Positions 8,561-17,112 of a stretch of 64,000 bases of DNA are shown piece by piece. The stretch's first letter is position 1. Each line of letters begins with the position of its first letter. The notes below the pieces were generated by a model. That model made no database searches. It was not told the DNA's origin and saw only the letters and a list, made by a program, of their open reading frames with translations. Origin of the DNA: Sphingomonas limnosediminicola (GTDB lineage Bacteria; Pseudomonadota; Alphaproteobacteria; Sphingomonadales; Sphingomonadaceae); the NCBI RefSeq assembly GCF_039537965.1, contig NZ_BAABBM010000001.1, forward strand, positions 558,001-622,000. Reading direction: 5' to 3'. A program made the position numbers and the translations under genes.

Positions 8561-10480
8561 TCAGATTTGCAACTGGCTTCCGAGCTCGATCACACGGTTG
8601 GTCGGCAGTTTAAAGAATTCCATCGCGCTTTCGGAACTCTTCAACATCCAGGCGAACAGGCGCTCGCGCCACAGCGCCATCCCTTCATGTTTCTTTGACG
8701 CGATCAGCTTCTGGCGTCCGAGGAAGAAGCTGGTGCTCATCATGTCGAATGGCGCGCCGCACGTCTTGATGAGGGCGAGATCGCGCGGAATGTCGACTTC
8801 TTCCATGAAGCCGTAGTGGAGGATGACGCGATAGAAGCCGCTGCCGGCGTCATGAATTTCGAGCCGCTTTTTCACCGGCACGTGAGGCACCTCTTCCACC
8901 TTCACGTTGAGGATGAGAACGCGCTCATGGAGCACTTGGTTGTGCTTGAGATTGTGCAGCAGTGCTGCGGGAACGACCTCGGCCGAAGTCGACAGGAAGA
9001 CAGACGTTCCTCGCACCCGGTGCACTGACGCGCTTACCGATTTGATGAACACCTCGAGCGGAAGCGCCGCTTCCTGAAGCCGCTCGCGCATCAACTGGCG
9101 GCCCTTGGCCCAGGTCGTCAGCACGGTGAAGCTGATCGCGGCGATGAGCAGCGGGAACCAGCCGCCGTCGGGGATCTTGGTGATGTTGGAAGCGAAATAA
9201 GCGCCGTCGACGAGCAGGAAGAGACCGGTCAGGCCAAACGCCACCAGCCGGTTCCACTTCCACACCGACACCATCATGACGCCCAGCATGGCGGTGGTAA
9301 TCAGCATCGTGCCGGTGACCGCGATGCCGTATGCCGATGCGAGGTTCGAGGATTCGCGGAAGCCTAGGACCAGCAGGATTACCATCACCAGCAGGCCCCA
9401 GTTGACCGCGGGGATGTAGATTTGCCCGGCGGCCTTCTCGCTCGTGTGCTCGGTGCGAAGCCGCGGCAGGAAGCCGAGCTGAACCGCCTGGTGCGTGACC
9501 GAGAAGGCGCCCGAGATCACGGCCTGACTAGCGATGATCGTCGCGACGGTGGCAAGGATCACGAGCGGCAGACGAGCCCAGTCCGGTGCCAGTAGGTAGA
9601 AAGGGTTGATCGCCGCGTGCGGGTTGCCGAGCAGGAGCGCGCCCTGCCCCATGTAGTTGAGCACCAGGCACGGATAGACGAGGGTCAGCCAGGAGAAGTT
9701 GATCGCCTTGCGCCCGAAGTGGCCCATGTCGGCGTAGAGCGCCTCAGCGCCGGTGACGCAGAGGAACACGGAGCCGAGCGCCAGGAAGGCGAGCTTCGGG
9801 TTGTAGGCGAAGAACTTTACCGCCCACACCGGATTGACGATCCCGATGATATCCGGGTGCTTCACGATGTTCACGATGCCGAGAAAGGCGATCACCGCGA
9901 AGTACAGCAGCATCACGGGCCCGAAAATCAGGCCGACGCGCGCCGTCCCTCTCGCCTGCACAAGGAAAAGCGCGACCAGGATCCCGATGGAGATGGGGAG
10001 CACGAGCGGCTGGAGCCCGGCTTGGACGATCGTCAGGCCCTCCACCGCCGAAAGCACAGAAATCGCCGGCGTGATCATCGCGTCGCCGTAAAAAAGGCAG
10101 GTCGCGAGAACACCCATGACGACGAGGCCCGCTGTCCACCTCTTTCCGGCCAAGTTGCGCGCAATCAGCGAAAGCAAGGCGAACGACCCACCCTCGCCCT
10201 TGTTATCTGCCCGCATTGCAACGCCGACATATTTGAACGTGACGATCATCATCAGCGTCCAGAAAATGAGGCTGAGCACACCGAAGATGTGCAGCGGGTC
10301 CACCGCCAGCGGGTGCGGACCGAGGAAGCTTTCCTTCATCGTATAAAGCGGCGACGTCCCGATATCACCGTAAACGACCCCGACCGCGCCGAGCATCAGC
10401 TTCGGCAGCGTTTCCCTGGGTCCGTGATGCGCAGGCGCGTTGTCGCCCGAGAGCGCGATGTCGGCAGTCGCTGTAGCCAT
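8561..10480 (-). CDS. kup: Low-affinity potassium uptake protein Kup
   Basis: The protein has 639 residues with about 12 membrane helices followed by a cytosolic C-terminal domain, the normal KUP length. The family signature GVVYGDIGTSPLYTMKE lies near residue 34, and FKYVGVAMRADNKGEGG is also typical. Kup takes up K+ with H+ across the inner membrane. It is transcribed divergently from a KdpD/KdpE-like hybrid regulator 126 bases away, and I infer that regulator controls it. The upstream region carries a CATAAAG repeat at 33-base spacing. Confidence 0.96.
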   Translation of the reverse strand: MATATADIALSGDNAPAHHGPRETLPKLMLGAVGVVYGDIGTSPLYTMKESFLGPHPLAVDPLHIFGVLSLIFWTLMMIVTFKYVGVAMRADNKGEGGSFALLSLIARNLAGKRWTAGLVVMGVLATCLFYGDAMITPAISVLSAVEGLTIVQAGLQPLVLPISIGILVALFLVQARGTARVGLIFGPVMLLYFAVIAFLGIVNIVKHPDIIGIVNPVWAVKFFAYNPKLAFLALGSVFLCVTGAEALYADMGHFGRKAINFSWLTLVYPCLVLNYMGQGALLLGNPHAAINPFYLLAPDWARLPLVILATVATIIASQAVISGAFSVTHQAVQLGFLPRLRTEHTSEKAAGQIYIPAVNWGLLVMVILLVLGFRESSNLASAYGIAVTGTMLITTAMLGVMMVSVWKWNRLVAFGLTGLFLLVDGAYFASNITKIPDGGWFPLLIAAISFTVLTTWAKGRQLMRERLQEAALPLEVFIKSVSASVHRVRGTSVFLSTSAEVVPAALLHNLKHNQVLHERVLILNVKVEEVPHVPVKKRLEIHDAGSGFYRVILHYGFMEEVDIPRDLALIKTCGAPFDMMSTSFFLGRQKLIASKKHEGMALWRERLFAWMLKSSESAMEFFKLPTNRVIELGSQLQI

Positions 10481-10503
10481 GGCGCCGATGTGGGCTTCGG
10501 GGG

Positions 10504-10543
10504 CATAAAGATTCTATGTGGTTTTCGTGATGGCCCCATAAAG
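10504..10543. promoter_or_regulatory. Candidate operator between kup and the KdpD/KdpE-like regulator
   Basis: CATAAAG occurs at 10504-10510 and again at 10537-10543, exactly 33 bases (three helical turns) apart, in the shared upstream region of kup and the divergent regulator. Winged-helix proteins of the OmpR/KdpE class bind direct repeats spaced by multiples of about one turn. The link to the neighbouring regulator is inference; a 7-base repeat can occur by chance. Confidence 0.25.
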
Positions 10544-10606
10544 GAATGGCTGCGAATTGGCCGTCAAATACTCGACGAACGGCGATCCAAGGCGCACCTA
10601 GGCGCT

Positions 10607-11929
10607 ATGTTCAACGACCTGAGCCAATCCAGTGCGGGAGGCTTCCGCGGTTATGCGGCGGCGCTGCTGATGGTTGGCGCGTCGACAGCCGTGGGCATGT
10701 TGATGGCCCCTCGTTGGGGCAATTCGGCGGTCGATCTTCTTTACCTGCCCGCGGTGCTCGGCGCAGCGGTCCTGGCCGGCCTCGGCCCGGCGCTAATCGC
10801 CGCGGTCTGCTCAGTCCTCGCATATAATTTCTTCTTCACCGAACCGGTCCACACCTTCCGCATCCACAGCGGCAGCGACATCGTGACAGTGGTCGTCTTG
10901 TTCCTGGTGGCCGTCGTTACCAGCCACCTCGCCGCATCGATCCGGCAGCAGGCCCAATTCGCGGAGGCGCATGCGGAGCGCAGTGCGACCACCGCTGGGC
11001 TTGCGCGGAAGCTCCTGTCTTGCACCAGCCTGCAGGAAATCGCGCAGATCAGCGTGAGTGAACTGGGCGCAATTTTCTATTGCAACGCCATACTCCTAGC
11101 CGGACGCCCCCAAGCACGGGTCATTGCTTCCGCTCCTGATTCCGTGACGTTGACGCCCGGCGACATCGCTGCCGCAGCCACGGTGTTCGCGACCGGTGAG
11201 CGGACGGGCCGAGGAATAACGCGCGTCACGACCGTGGAGTGGCAGCTCCACGCCGTGCGTGGAGAGTCGGCCGTGACGGCAGTAGTCGGTCTGGCGCGGG
11301 ACAATGGCAGCGCTCCTGTCCTGCCCGAGCAATTCTCTCTGCTCGAGAGCCTGCTCGACCAGATCGCCTTGGCGATGGAACGTGCGCGCCTGGAAGGCGA
11401 AACGCGTCAATTCGCTACGCTGCGGGAGCGCGACGCGGTCCGCTCAAGCCTGTTGTCGTCGATCGGCGAGGATTTGAAGCCGCCGATCGCCGCGATCGGA
11501 ACAGCCATTGCCGAGTTGCGGCGAACGGGCTCGGGCGAGAAGGCGCTTGTTTCTGAAGTCGCATCGGAGACGGCGAAGCTGCAGCGCTATCTCTCCAATC
11601 TCCTAGACCTTGGCTCCGACGCAGAAAGCGAACCTGTCGAGGTCGCGGGCGTCAAGATCGACCTCTTCCACCGTCTCGTGTCACGCGATGGCGAGGACGT
11701 CCACCTGACGCCGAAGGAATATGCCGTGCTTGCTGAGCTCGCGAAATATCCCGGGCGCGTGCTCCCCCACGCGCATCTGCTCAAGGCCGTTTGGGGCCCG
11801 GCGCAGGAGCGTCAAACCGAGTATCTCCGCGTCGCCGTCCGCGCCCTTCGTCAAAAGCTGGAACGGGATCCGACGAACCCGAAGATCATCATCAACGAGC
11901 CGGCAGTGGGTTATCGGCTCGCAGGGTGA
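10607..11929 (+). CDS. KdpD/KdpE-like hybrid: membrane sensor fused to OmpR-type DNA-binding domain
   Basis: The protein has 440 residues in one uninterrupted frame. Residues 15-112 form a KdpD-type four-helix membrane domain (DUF4118; LAYNFFFTEPVHTFRI is characteristic). Residues 130-262 look like the KdpD GAF domain. Residues 266-335 align with the KdpD dimerisation helix, but the phospho-His site reads SSIGEDLKPP, with Glu288 instead of His. No ATP-binding kinase domain and no receiver domain follow. Residues 350-440 are a KdpE-like winged helix (HLTPKEYAVLAELAKYPGRV, then YLRVAVRALRQKLE). It lacks the N-terminal KdpD/USP part. I infer a membrane-tethered one-component transcription factor controlling the divergent kup gene, working like ToxR or CadC rather than by phosphotransfer. 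Confidence 0.88.
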   Translation: MFNDLSQSSAGGFRGYAAALLMVGASTAVGMLMAPRWGNSAVDLLYLPAVLGAAVLAGLGPALIAAVCSVLAYNFFFTEPVHTFRIHSGSDIVTVVVLFLVAVVTSHLAASIRQQAQFAEAHAERSATTAGLARKLLSCTSLQEIAQISVSELGAIFYCNAILLAGRPQARVIASAPDSVTLTPGDIAAAATVFATGERTGRGITRVTTVEWQLHAVRGESAVTAVVGLARDNGSAPVLPEQFSLLESLLDQIALAMERARLEGETRQFATLRERDAVRSSLLSSIGEDLKPPIAAIGTAIAELRRTGSGEKALVSEVASETAKLQRYLSNLLDLGSDAESEPVEVAGVKIDLFHRLVSRDGEDVHLTPKEYAVLAELAKYPGRVLPHAHLLKAVWGPAQERQTEYLRVAVRALRQKLERDPTNPKIIINEPAVGYRLAG

Positions 11930-11956
11930 TGCCGAGCGGTGCTACAGCGCCACCGT

Positions 11957-12208
11957 ATGCCGCAGCTCCCTGCCCCTTCTGCACGTCCATTGGCCGGAAT
12001 CGCCCTGATTCTGTTGCTGATCGTCGTTTGGGCGACGTTCGTCGCAAGCCTGGCGCGGACTGTCGGACAATGGTCTATACCCGTTCAGGCCATTTACTAT
12101 CTCATTATGGGAATAGTCTGGATTATCCCATTGAAACCATTGGTGAGATGGGTCCAGACAGGGTCGTTCCGGAAGGTTTCGAAAGACGCATCCGCCGGCC
12201 AAGATTGA
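11957..12208 (+). CDS. DUF2842 small membrane protein
   Basis: This 83-residue protein has two predicted membrane helices (about 17-36 and 45-64). The motif IYYLIMGIVWIIPLKPLVRWV is the hallmark of alphaproteobacterial DUF2842 proteins, whose function is unknown. I chose ATG 11957; a GTG at 11939 would add six residues and neither start has a clear ribosome-binding site. It begins 27 bases after the hybrid regulator and could share its transcript. Confidence 0.8.
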   Translation: MPQLPAPSARPLAGIALILLLIVVWATFVASLARTVGQWSIPVQAIYYLIMGIVWIIPLKPLVRWVQTGSFRKVSKDASAGQD

Positions 12209-12243
12209 ACTGACTGTATTACGCCATTATATCACCGAGGGGC

Positions 12244-13359
12244 ATGCAACAGCTGGTCACCATTTCTCGCCCGGCAGACGGGTTGAAGCGCACCGCGGCG
12301 CAGCTGAAGCTGCGCGCGCGCCAGCTTCTGCGCGACTATCCGCGTGAGACGATCGGTGCCGGCGTGCTTTCCCTGACAATTGCCGGCGCCATTGGCGGAG
12401 CGGCGATATCGGGCTCAGGCAATCAGCCCGCCCCGGCGGCGGCACCCCCGGTGCCACCGCCCTTGCTCGTCCGCCAGCTGGCGCCCGACCAGGCGCTCGA
12501 GGTCAATCGCGAAATTCCGCTCGTGAAGGGCCCGAACCCGGCCGCCGCGGCTTTCGTCTTCAAAGGCGACTCCTCGGCGCGGCGACAGGCGCTCGATTGC
12601 CTCACCAGCGCCGTCTACTACGAGGCAGGCAGCCAGGACGATGACGGCGAACGCGCTGTCGCGCAGGTCGTCCTCAACCGAGTCCGCCACCCCGCCTTCC
12701 CCGGTAGTGTCTGTGGCGTCGTATACCAGGGATCGACGCGGCCGACGGGCTGTCAGTTCACTTTCACGTGCGACGGCTCTCTTCTTCGACAGCCGGATGC
12801 CGAAGGCTGGAAGCGCGCGCGCGGGATTGCCGAGGCAGCGCTGTCGGGCTCGGTCTACTCGCCGGTCGGCTACGCCACCCACTATCACGCCGATTACGTC
12901 GTACCTTATTGGGCTTCGACGCTCGCCAAGAATGCGATCGTCGGAGCGCATATCTTTTATCGCTGGGCCGGAGCCTGGGGGAGGCCCACCGCATTCGTGA
13001 AAGCCTATTCGGGCCACGAAGCGAGTGCGAGCGCGCTCCGCAGCGCGGCGCTCGCGGCGGAAGCGACATTTGCGAGCCAGGTTCAGCCCGGCAGCGTCGC
13101 CGAGGCAATCGAGGATATTCCCGGCGCGGAACCGCTGAAGCCGTCGATGCGCGGCGATAAGCGGGTCGCCATTCGCTTCAACCTCACCGCCCGCAAGGCA
13201 TCGGACGAGGCGGTGCATGAGGATTATGCGAAGAAGTTCGAAGCCTCGGACAACCTCAAGTTCGCATTGGGAGGCGATACGGTCGCGGAGAACCAGGCAC
13301 CGCTTGGCAAATCTGCTCCCGCGAACCCGCCGGCGGGCGGCGCAGCGAACCAGCGCTAG
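12244..13359 (+). CDS. SleB-type cell wall hydrolase
   Basis: The protein has 371 residues. An N-terminal cytoplasmic segment is followed by one membrane helix (about residues 38-57), a Pro/Ala-rich linker and a Hydrolase_2 (SleB) domain at about 115-240. The conserved start of that domain, CLTSAVYYEAGSQ, carries the catalytic Glu; QVVLNRVRHPAFPGSVCGVVYQ and THYHADYVVPYW follow. SleB enzymes are lytic transglycosylase-like peptidoglycan hydrolases, so this one should act on the wall from the periplasmic face. Its stop codon overlaps the convergent J-domain gene by 4 bases. Confidence 0.9.
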   Translation: MQQLVTISRPADGLKRTAAQLKLRARQLLRDYPRETIGAGVLSLTIAGAIGGAAISGSGNQPAPAAAPPVPPPLLVRQLAPDQALEVNREIPLVKGPNPAAAAFVFKGDSSARRQALDCLTSAVYYEAGSQDDDGERAVAQVVLNRVRHPAFPGSVCGVVYQGSTRPTGCQFTFTCDGSLLRQPDAEGWKRARGIAEAALSGSVYSPVGYATHYHADYVVPYWASTLAKNAIVGAHIFYRWAGAWGRPTAFVKAYSGHEASASALRSAALAAEATFASQVQPGSVAEAIEDIPGAEPLKPSMRGDKRVAIRFNLTARKASDEAVHEDYAKKFEASDNLKFALGGDTVAENQAPLGKSAPANPPAGGAANQR

Positions 13360-14177
13360 TTCGCCTCGACCTCGTTCACAGTTAAGTGGTCCGGTTCGGT
13401 AGCGACCGACGGCAAGGCGGTAGCCGGCGCGATGGGCGCTGGCGCTGTTGGAGCTAGCGAAAGCTCAACATGCACCCGGATCCGGTCGAGACGACTGTCG
13501 ATCGCCAGATAATCGTTCGACAGTGCCGAGGCCGCGCTCCACTGGCGGTTGGTCACCGACAATTCGCTGAATGGCCCGCGGGCCCACATCGGATCGCGGT
13601 TCTGCAGTTCGACCACGGCATCGTCGAACGCCGCGCAGCGGTCGAGCTGGATAACGCTCGGTTCGAGCCGCAGCTGGCGATGGCATTCCCGGCTTTGGTT
13701 GAGGATTGCGCTGTCGTTATGCCCGGTTCGCACCGCTTGTCGTACGGCCGTGACGATCGCCGCAACATGGAGGGGCTGATCCATCACGTCGGTCGCGGAT
13801 GCCGTGGATGTAAATTGGTTCCGATCGATCACAGGTGTCGTCGAAGGCAGAAGCGCCCGGATATAGGCCGCAACGGGACCCGTGATCGCCAGCAGGGCGG
13901 CAACGGCAATGATCAGACCCATGGCAGCCCTGACCCAGCCGTTCTGCTCGTCGGCGACCGCGTCGTCGTCGGCGAGGATCAGCGTGTCGGTCTCCGGAAG
14001 GAACCGCCCGCGAAGCTCGCGATAGGCGCGGTTGATCTCCGCCGCTCGCTTGGCGTCGCCGCCTTCGCGATTGGGATGGTGACGCTTGATGAGCTTCCTG
14101 TAGGCGCGATCGATCGCCGCGGCGTCGGCTCCGGGCTCAAGCCCATGCGCGGAATAAGCAGATGTGTCGCCAGCCAT
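13356..14177 (-). CDS. J-domain-like membrane protein with HPN instead of HPD
   Basis: The protein has 273 residues. Residues 7-58 match a DnaJ J-domain (HGLEPGADAAAIDRAYRKLI, then AAEINRAYRELRG), but the HPD tripeptide reads His34-Pro35-Asn36. The Asp of HPD is normally essential for stimulating DnaK ATPase. One membrane helix follows (about 83-103), then a periplasmic or soluble region of roughly 165 residues with no recognised domain. It therefore looks like a J-like scaffold rather than an active DnaK co-chaperone. It ends against the convergent cell-wall hydrolase gene. Confidence 0.75.
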   Translation of the reverse strand: MAGDTSAYSAHGLEPGADAAAIDRAYRKLIKRHHPNREGGDAKRAAEINRAYRELRGRFLPETDTLILADDDAVADEQNGWVRAAMGLIIAVAALLAITGPVAAYIRALLPSTTPVIDRNQFTSTASATDVMDQPLHVAAIVTAVRQAVRTGHNDSAILNQSRECHRQLRLEPSVIQLDRCAAFDDAVVELQNRDPMWARGPFSELSVTNRQWSAASALSNDYLAIDSRLDRIRVHVELSLAPTAPAPIAPATALPSVATEPDHLTVNEVEAN

Positions 14178-14216
14178 CGGCTGACGGTCTAATCCACTCG
14201 ACGGATAAGTGAATAG

Positions 14217-14293
<77 letters not shown>

Positions 14294-14313
14294 GTTTTTG
14301 GCGTGGCGGCGAC

Positions 14314-15546
14314 CTAGGTGGGGCGCTTGGAGGTGTCAACCATCGCAGGAGCGATTTCCTGACGTTCCTCCACTTCCTCTTCGTCAGGATCGCCGATGTG
14401 GGTCAACGTTCCATGCTCGAACAGGAAGCCGGCAATGTCCGGCGTTCCCGCCGCGGAGAAGATCGTCTTCATGATGATCAGCAGTGGGACGGCAAGCAGC
14501 GCGCCGGTCGTCCCCCACACCCACGCCCAGAATGAAAGCGAGACGAGGATCGAAAGCGGGCTGATCGTCAGGCGGTGCCCGACCACCATCGGCGTGAAAA
14601 AATTCGCTTCTACAAGATGAAAGCCGATGAAGGCGGCCGGCGGCAGCATCGCCCCCCAGACGTCGGGGTAGGTCATCAACCCGCCCAGGAACAGCAGCAG
14701 GGCGCAGACGATGGGGCCCAGATACGGGATATAATTGGCCACTGCGACGATACCGCCCCACATGACCGGCGATGGCATGCCAAGCATCCAGAGGACGCCA
14801 GCGGTCAGCGTACCGAGGCCGATATTGATGAGCGTGATCGTGCCCAGATAAGTCGAGGTTGCGTCCACGACCTGCTGGATCACGCGCGCCGTGGTCAGCG
14901 CGCCTTCGAAGCTGCCGCGGCTGACGATCGTCTTCTTCCGCATGCTCGTCCAACCAGCGAGGAAGAAGAAGATCACGAGAAGCGCGAAAAACAGCTGGAT
15001 GAGTAGGTGCGGCGCCGAACTGATGAGCAAGCTCGACATCGAATTGGGTGTCTCGATCCGGACTGCACGCGTCTGGTTCTGCGTGACCGCGATCTGCGCC
15101 GCCGTCTTGTCGATGAACTTGTCGAGGTTCTTGTAGAGATCGAAGATCGGCTCGAGTTCGGATCGCACCTTCGGGATCTTGCCTGGAACCTGCGAGACCC
15201 AATCGGTCGCCGGGACGACGATCGACCCGATCGCGAACACCGCCATCAGAAGGAAGATGATCACGCACAGTCCGGCGGCAGGCTTGGACGGGATGCCGCG
15301 CCGTTCGAACCATTCCAGAAGTGGCACAAGTGCGATGGCGACGACCAGCGCGGCCGTGACCGGCATGAAGAACTCGGCGCCATATCGCAGCGCGAAAGGG
15401 AGCGCGATGATGAGGCCGATCCCGGCAAGCAGTGTCAATGATGCGAGCAGGCGATCACGTTTCACGGTGATCGTTTCGGCGATCACTCGAGCATCGTCGC
15501 TGGCGTCGTCGTCTTGCGCCTGATTTTTCCGGGTGCGCGCGTCCAT
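14314..15546 (-). CDS. AI-2E family transporter (PerM/TqsA-like)
   Basis: The protein has 410 residues from ATG 15546; GTG 15549 is one codon upstream. About eight membrane helices are arranged in the AI-2E exporter/PerM pattern: two N-terminal pairs, a long periplasmic loop (about 110-160), then the conserved C-terminal block with GGIVAVANYIPYLGP and LTISPLSILVSLSFWAWVWG. Family members include the AI-2 exporter TqsA and Na+/H+ antiporters, so the substrate cannot be told. It is flanked by tRNA-Asp and tRNA-Leu on the same strand. Confidence 0.88.
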   Translation of the reverse strand: MDARTRKNQAQDDDASDDARVIAETITVKRDRLLASLTLLAGIGLIIALPFALRYGAEFFMPVTAALVVAIALVPLLEWFERRGIPSKPAAGLCVIIFLLMAVFAIGSIVVPATDWVSQVPGKIPKVRSELEPIFDLYKNLDKFIDKTAAQIAVTQNQTRAVRIETPNSMSSLLISSAPHLLIQLFFALLVIFFFLAGWTSMRKKTIVSRGSFEGALTTARVIQQVVDATSTYLGTITLINIGLGTLTAGVLWMLGMPSPVMWGGIVAVANYIPYLGPIVCALLLFLGGLMTYPDVWGAMLPPAAFIGFHLVEANFFTPMVVGHRLTISPLSILVSLSFWAWVWGTTGALLAVPLLIIMKTIFSAAGTPDIAGFLFEHGTLTHIGDPDEEEVEERQEIAPAMVDTSKRPT

Positions 15547-15632
15547 CACTGCTCAATACCGCCGAGCTTTCCGGGCCGCCAGTAGCAGTCCGTTCGGTGT
15601 CGATGTCCTATCCGCGGCTTATTGAGCTGCAG

Positions 15633-15717
15633 TGGTGCCCCTGGTCCGACTCGAACGGACACTCCGGTTAGGAACTCGATTTTGAGTCGAGCGCGTCTAC
15701 CATTCCGCCACAGGGGC
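15633..15717 (-). tRNA. tRNA-Leu (CAA)
   Basis: The minus strand gives an 85-base class II tRNA with encoded CCA. The acceptor GCCCCTG pairs with CAGGGGC. The anticodon stem CTCGA-CTCAAAA-TCGAG carries CAA, a long variable arm (TTCCTAACCGGAGTGT) is present, and the T arm reads CCGTTCGAGTCGG. Confidence 0.96.
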
Positions 15718-15763
15718 TTCCGCAGCATCGCTTAGCTAGCGGCGACCGCCGCCAGCGGCAACC

Positions 15764-16270
15764 TCAGGCGAACACCTCTTCGAGCTCCGACGGTCCATAT
15801 GGGTTGGGGCCATATCTGTTCGGCCCCTCGGTTCCGGGAAGAATCGCGAAGACGAACAGGGTCACTACAGTGCCTAGAAGGGCCAAGATCATCAGCATAC
15901 CGACTGTCACCGTTGCTGCTGTTCCGTCATTTCGAGTCCCGACTACGGCAGTTACAATAACTGCAACGGCGAGAATCGCGACGAGGATAGCGAGCCACCA
16001 GCCGGTCCGATTGATGTCGTGGAGTCGCCTCACCGTTACGGCGAGGTACGGCAGCGCGAGCGCAAGGCCGAAGATGCTCGATAGCCAATCGTCCGCGCCT
16101 ACAGCTTTCTCGCCCCACTCGAGGAGAGCGCTAGCGATAAACCAGGCTCCATAGAACCGCCAATATTCGGCGCGCGGCGCTCGGCCTGCAAACACCGCAT
16201 ATTTCCTGAGCGGGCGGATCGCCCAGTCTAGCGGGCTGAAATCCTCCAGCGATCCCTCACCTGTCCGCAC
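15764..16270 (-). CDS. DUF805 membrane protein
   Basis: This 168-residue protein has four predicted helices. The DUF805 pattern is complete: FAGRAPRAEYWRFYGAWF near the N-terminus, then LPYLAVTVRRLHDINRTGWW, and the C-terminal LPGTEGPNRYGPNPYG. I chose GTG 16270, which has a GGAG 8 bases upstream and starts 10 bases after the stop of the truncated DUF805 paralogue; a frame to 16405 would read through that gene. The function of the family is unknown. Confidence 0.82.
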   Translation of the reverse strand: MRTGEGSLEDFSPLDWAIRPLRKYAVFAGRAPRAEYWRFYGAWFIASALLEWGEKAVGADDWLSSIFGLALALPYLAVTVRRLHDINRTGWWLAILVAILAVAVIVTAVVGTRNDGTAATVTVGMLMILALLGTVVTLFVFAILPGTEGPNRYGPNPYGPSELEEVFA

Positions 16271-16280
16271 TGTAGCGCTC

Positions 16281-16567
16281 CTACGCAAACACTTCTTCGA
16301 TATCGGCCCCATAGGGATCCTCGCCGAAGCGGTTCGGACCCCTGGTGCCAGCGAGGCAGAAGAAGACGAGCAGAAGGATCGAATAGCCGAACATTGCAAG
16401 TGCAAGGACCAGCATGATGCCTGCTCCGGCTATTCCGGATGTCGAACCCGCGCCTGCGGCCGCCATCAGGACAACCATATACAAGACATAGACGAGCCAA
16501 AATCCACCGAGCCACCAGCCCGATCGGTCTGTGTCGTGGAGCCGCCGGAACTGGACCGCCAAGAAGC
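16281..16567 (-). pseudogene. DUF805 gene remnant (C-terminal part only)
   Basis: From about 16567 the minus strand encodes LAVQFRRLHDTDRSGWWLGG and runs through two helices to the typical end GTRGPNRFGEDPYG. This corresponds to the second half of a DUF805 protein and parallels the intact copy just downstream. The first half, with the RAPRAEYW motif and the first helices, is missing. The frame stays open upstream to 16724, but that part is out-of-frame comM sequence. I infer that a deletion joined the 3' half of this gene to the comM remnant. Confidence 0.7.
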
Positions 16568-17043
16568 TCGCCGTCGGCCTCCGCGTTCGTGCGAGCGCCG
16601 GAGCCGTTGCAGCGGTCCGATTGAACCTGACGGGCGCCCGCGACACGGCTGGCGACTTCAGCGCTCCCTTCGGTCGGTAGCGGCAAGGTAAGGTCCGCGG
16701 CGGAGACGCCGGGCATTTCGACATGAAGATCGATGCGATCGAGCAACGGCCCGGAAACGCGCGCCTGGTAATCGGCTGCGCAGCGCAGCGCGCGACTGCA
16801 AGCGAGCGCCGGGTCCGAAAGGTGCCCGCAGCGACATGGGTTCATTGCCGCAACGAGCTGAGCACGAGCCGGAAACGTGACATGGGTGTTCGCCCGCGCG
16901 ATACTGACATTACCGGTTTCGAGCGGCTGCCGCAGGGAATCCAGCACGGCACGCTGGAACTCGGGCAGTTCGTCAAGAAACAGTGCGCCGAGATGCACGA
17001 GGCTGATTTCGCCGGGCCGCACCCTGAGGCCGCAGAATTCCCC
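16561..17043 (-). pseudogene. comM: comM (YifB) remnant, both ends missing
   Basis: About 160 residues match the middle of the Mg-chelatase-like helicase ComM: RPGEISLVHLGALFLDELPE (Walker B region), SLRQPLETGNVSIARAN, LVAAMNPCRCGHL, GPLLDRIDLHVEMPG and ARTNAEADGELL. The Walker A motif and the N-terminal domain are absent, with a stop at 17044-17046. The C-terminal Mg_chelatase_C domain is cut off at about 16561, where DUF805 sequence begins in another frame. Full ComM is about 500 residues. ComM normally drives branch migration of incoming DNA during natural transformation; this copy cannot be functional. Confidence 0.85.
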
Positions 17044-17112
17044 CTAGCTCGGCGGCATCGACCTAGCGCGGCACGGCGCCGGACCGCAAGCGGGTTGCGT
17101 CGGCGCCCTTGC

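Noticed and set aside
10537..10567. TTGACG / TTTATG promoter pair for kup on the minus strand
   Set aside because: The spacing is 19 bases and both boxes are weak.
9617..10606. Long plus-strand frame continuing upstream of the hybrid regulator
   Set aside because: It is antisense to kup, has the Arg/His/Asp-rich look of a shadow frame, and the conserved protein begins at ATG 10607.
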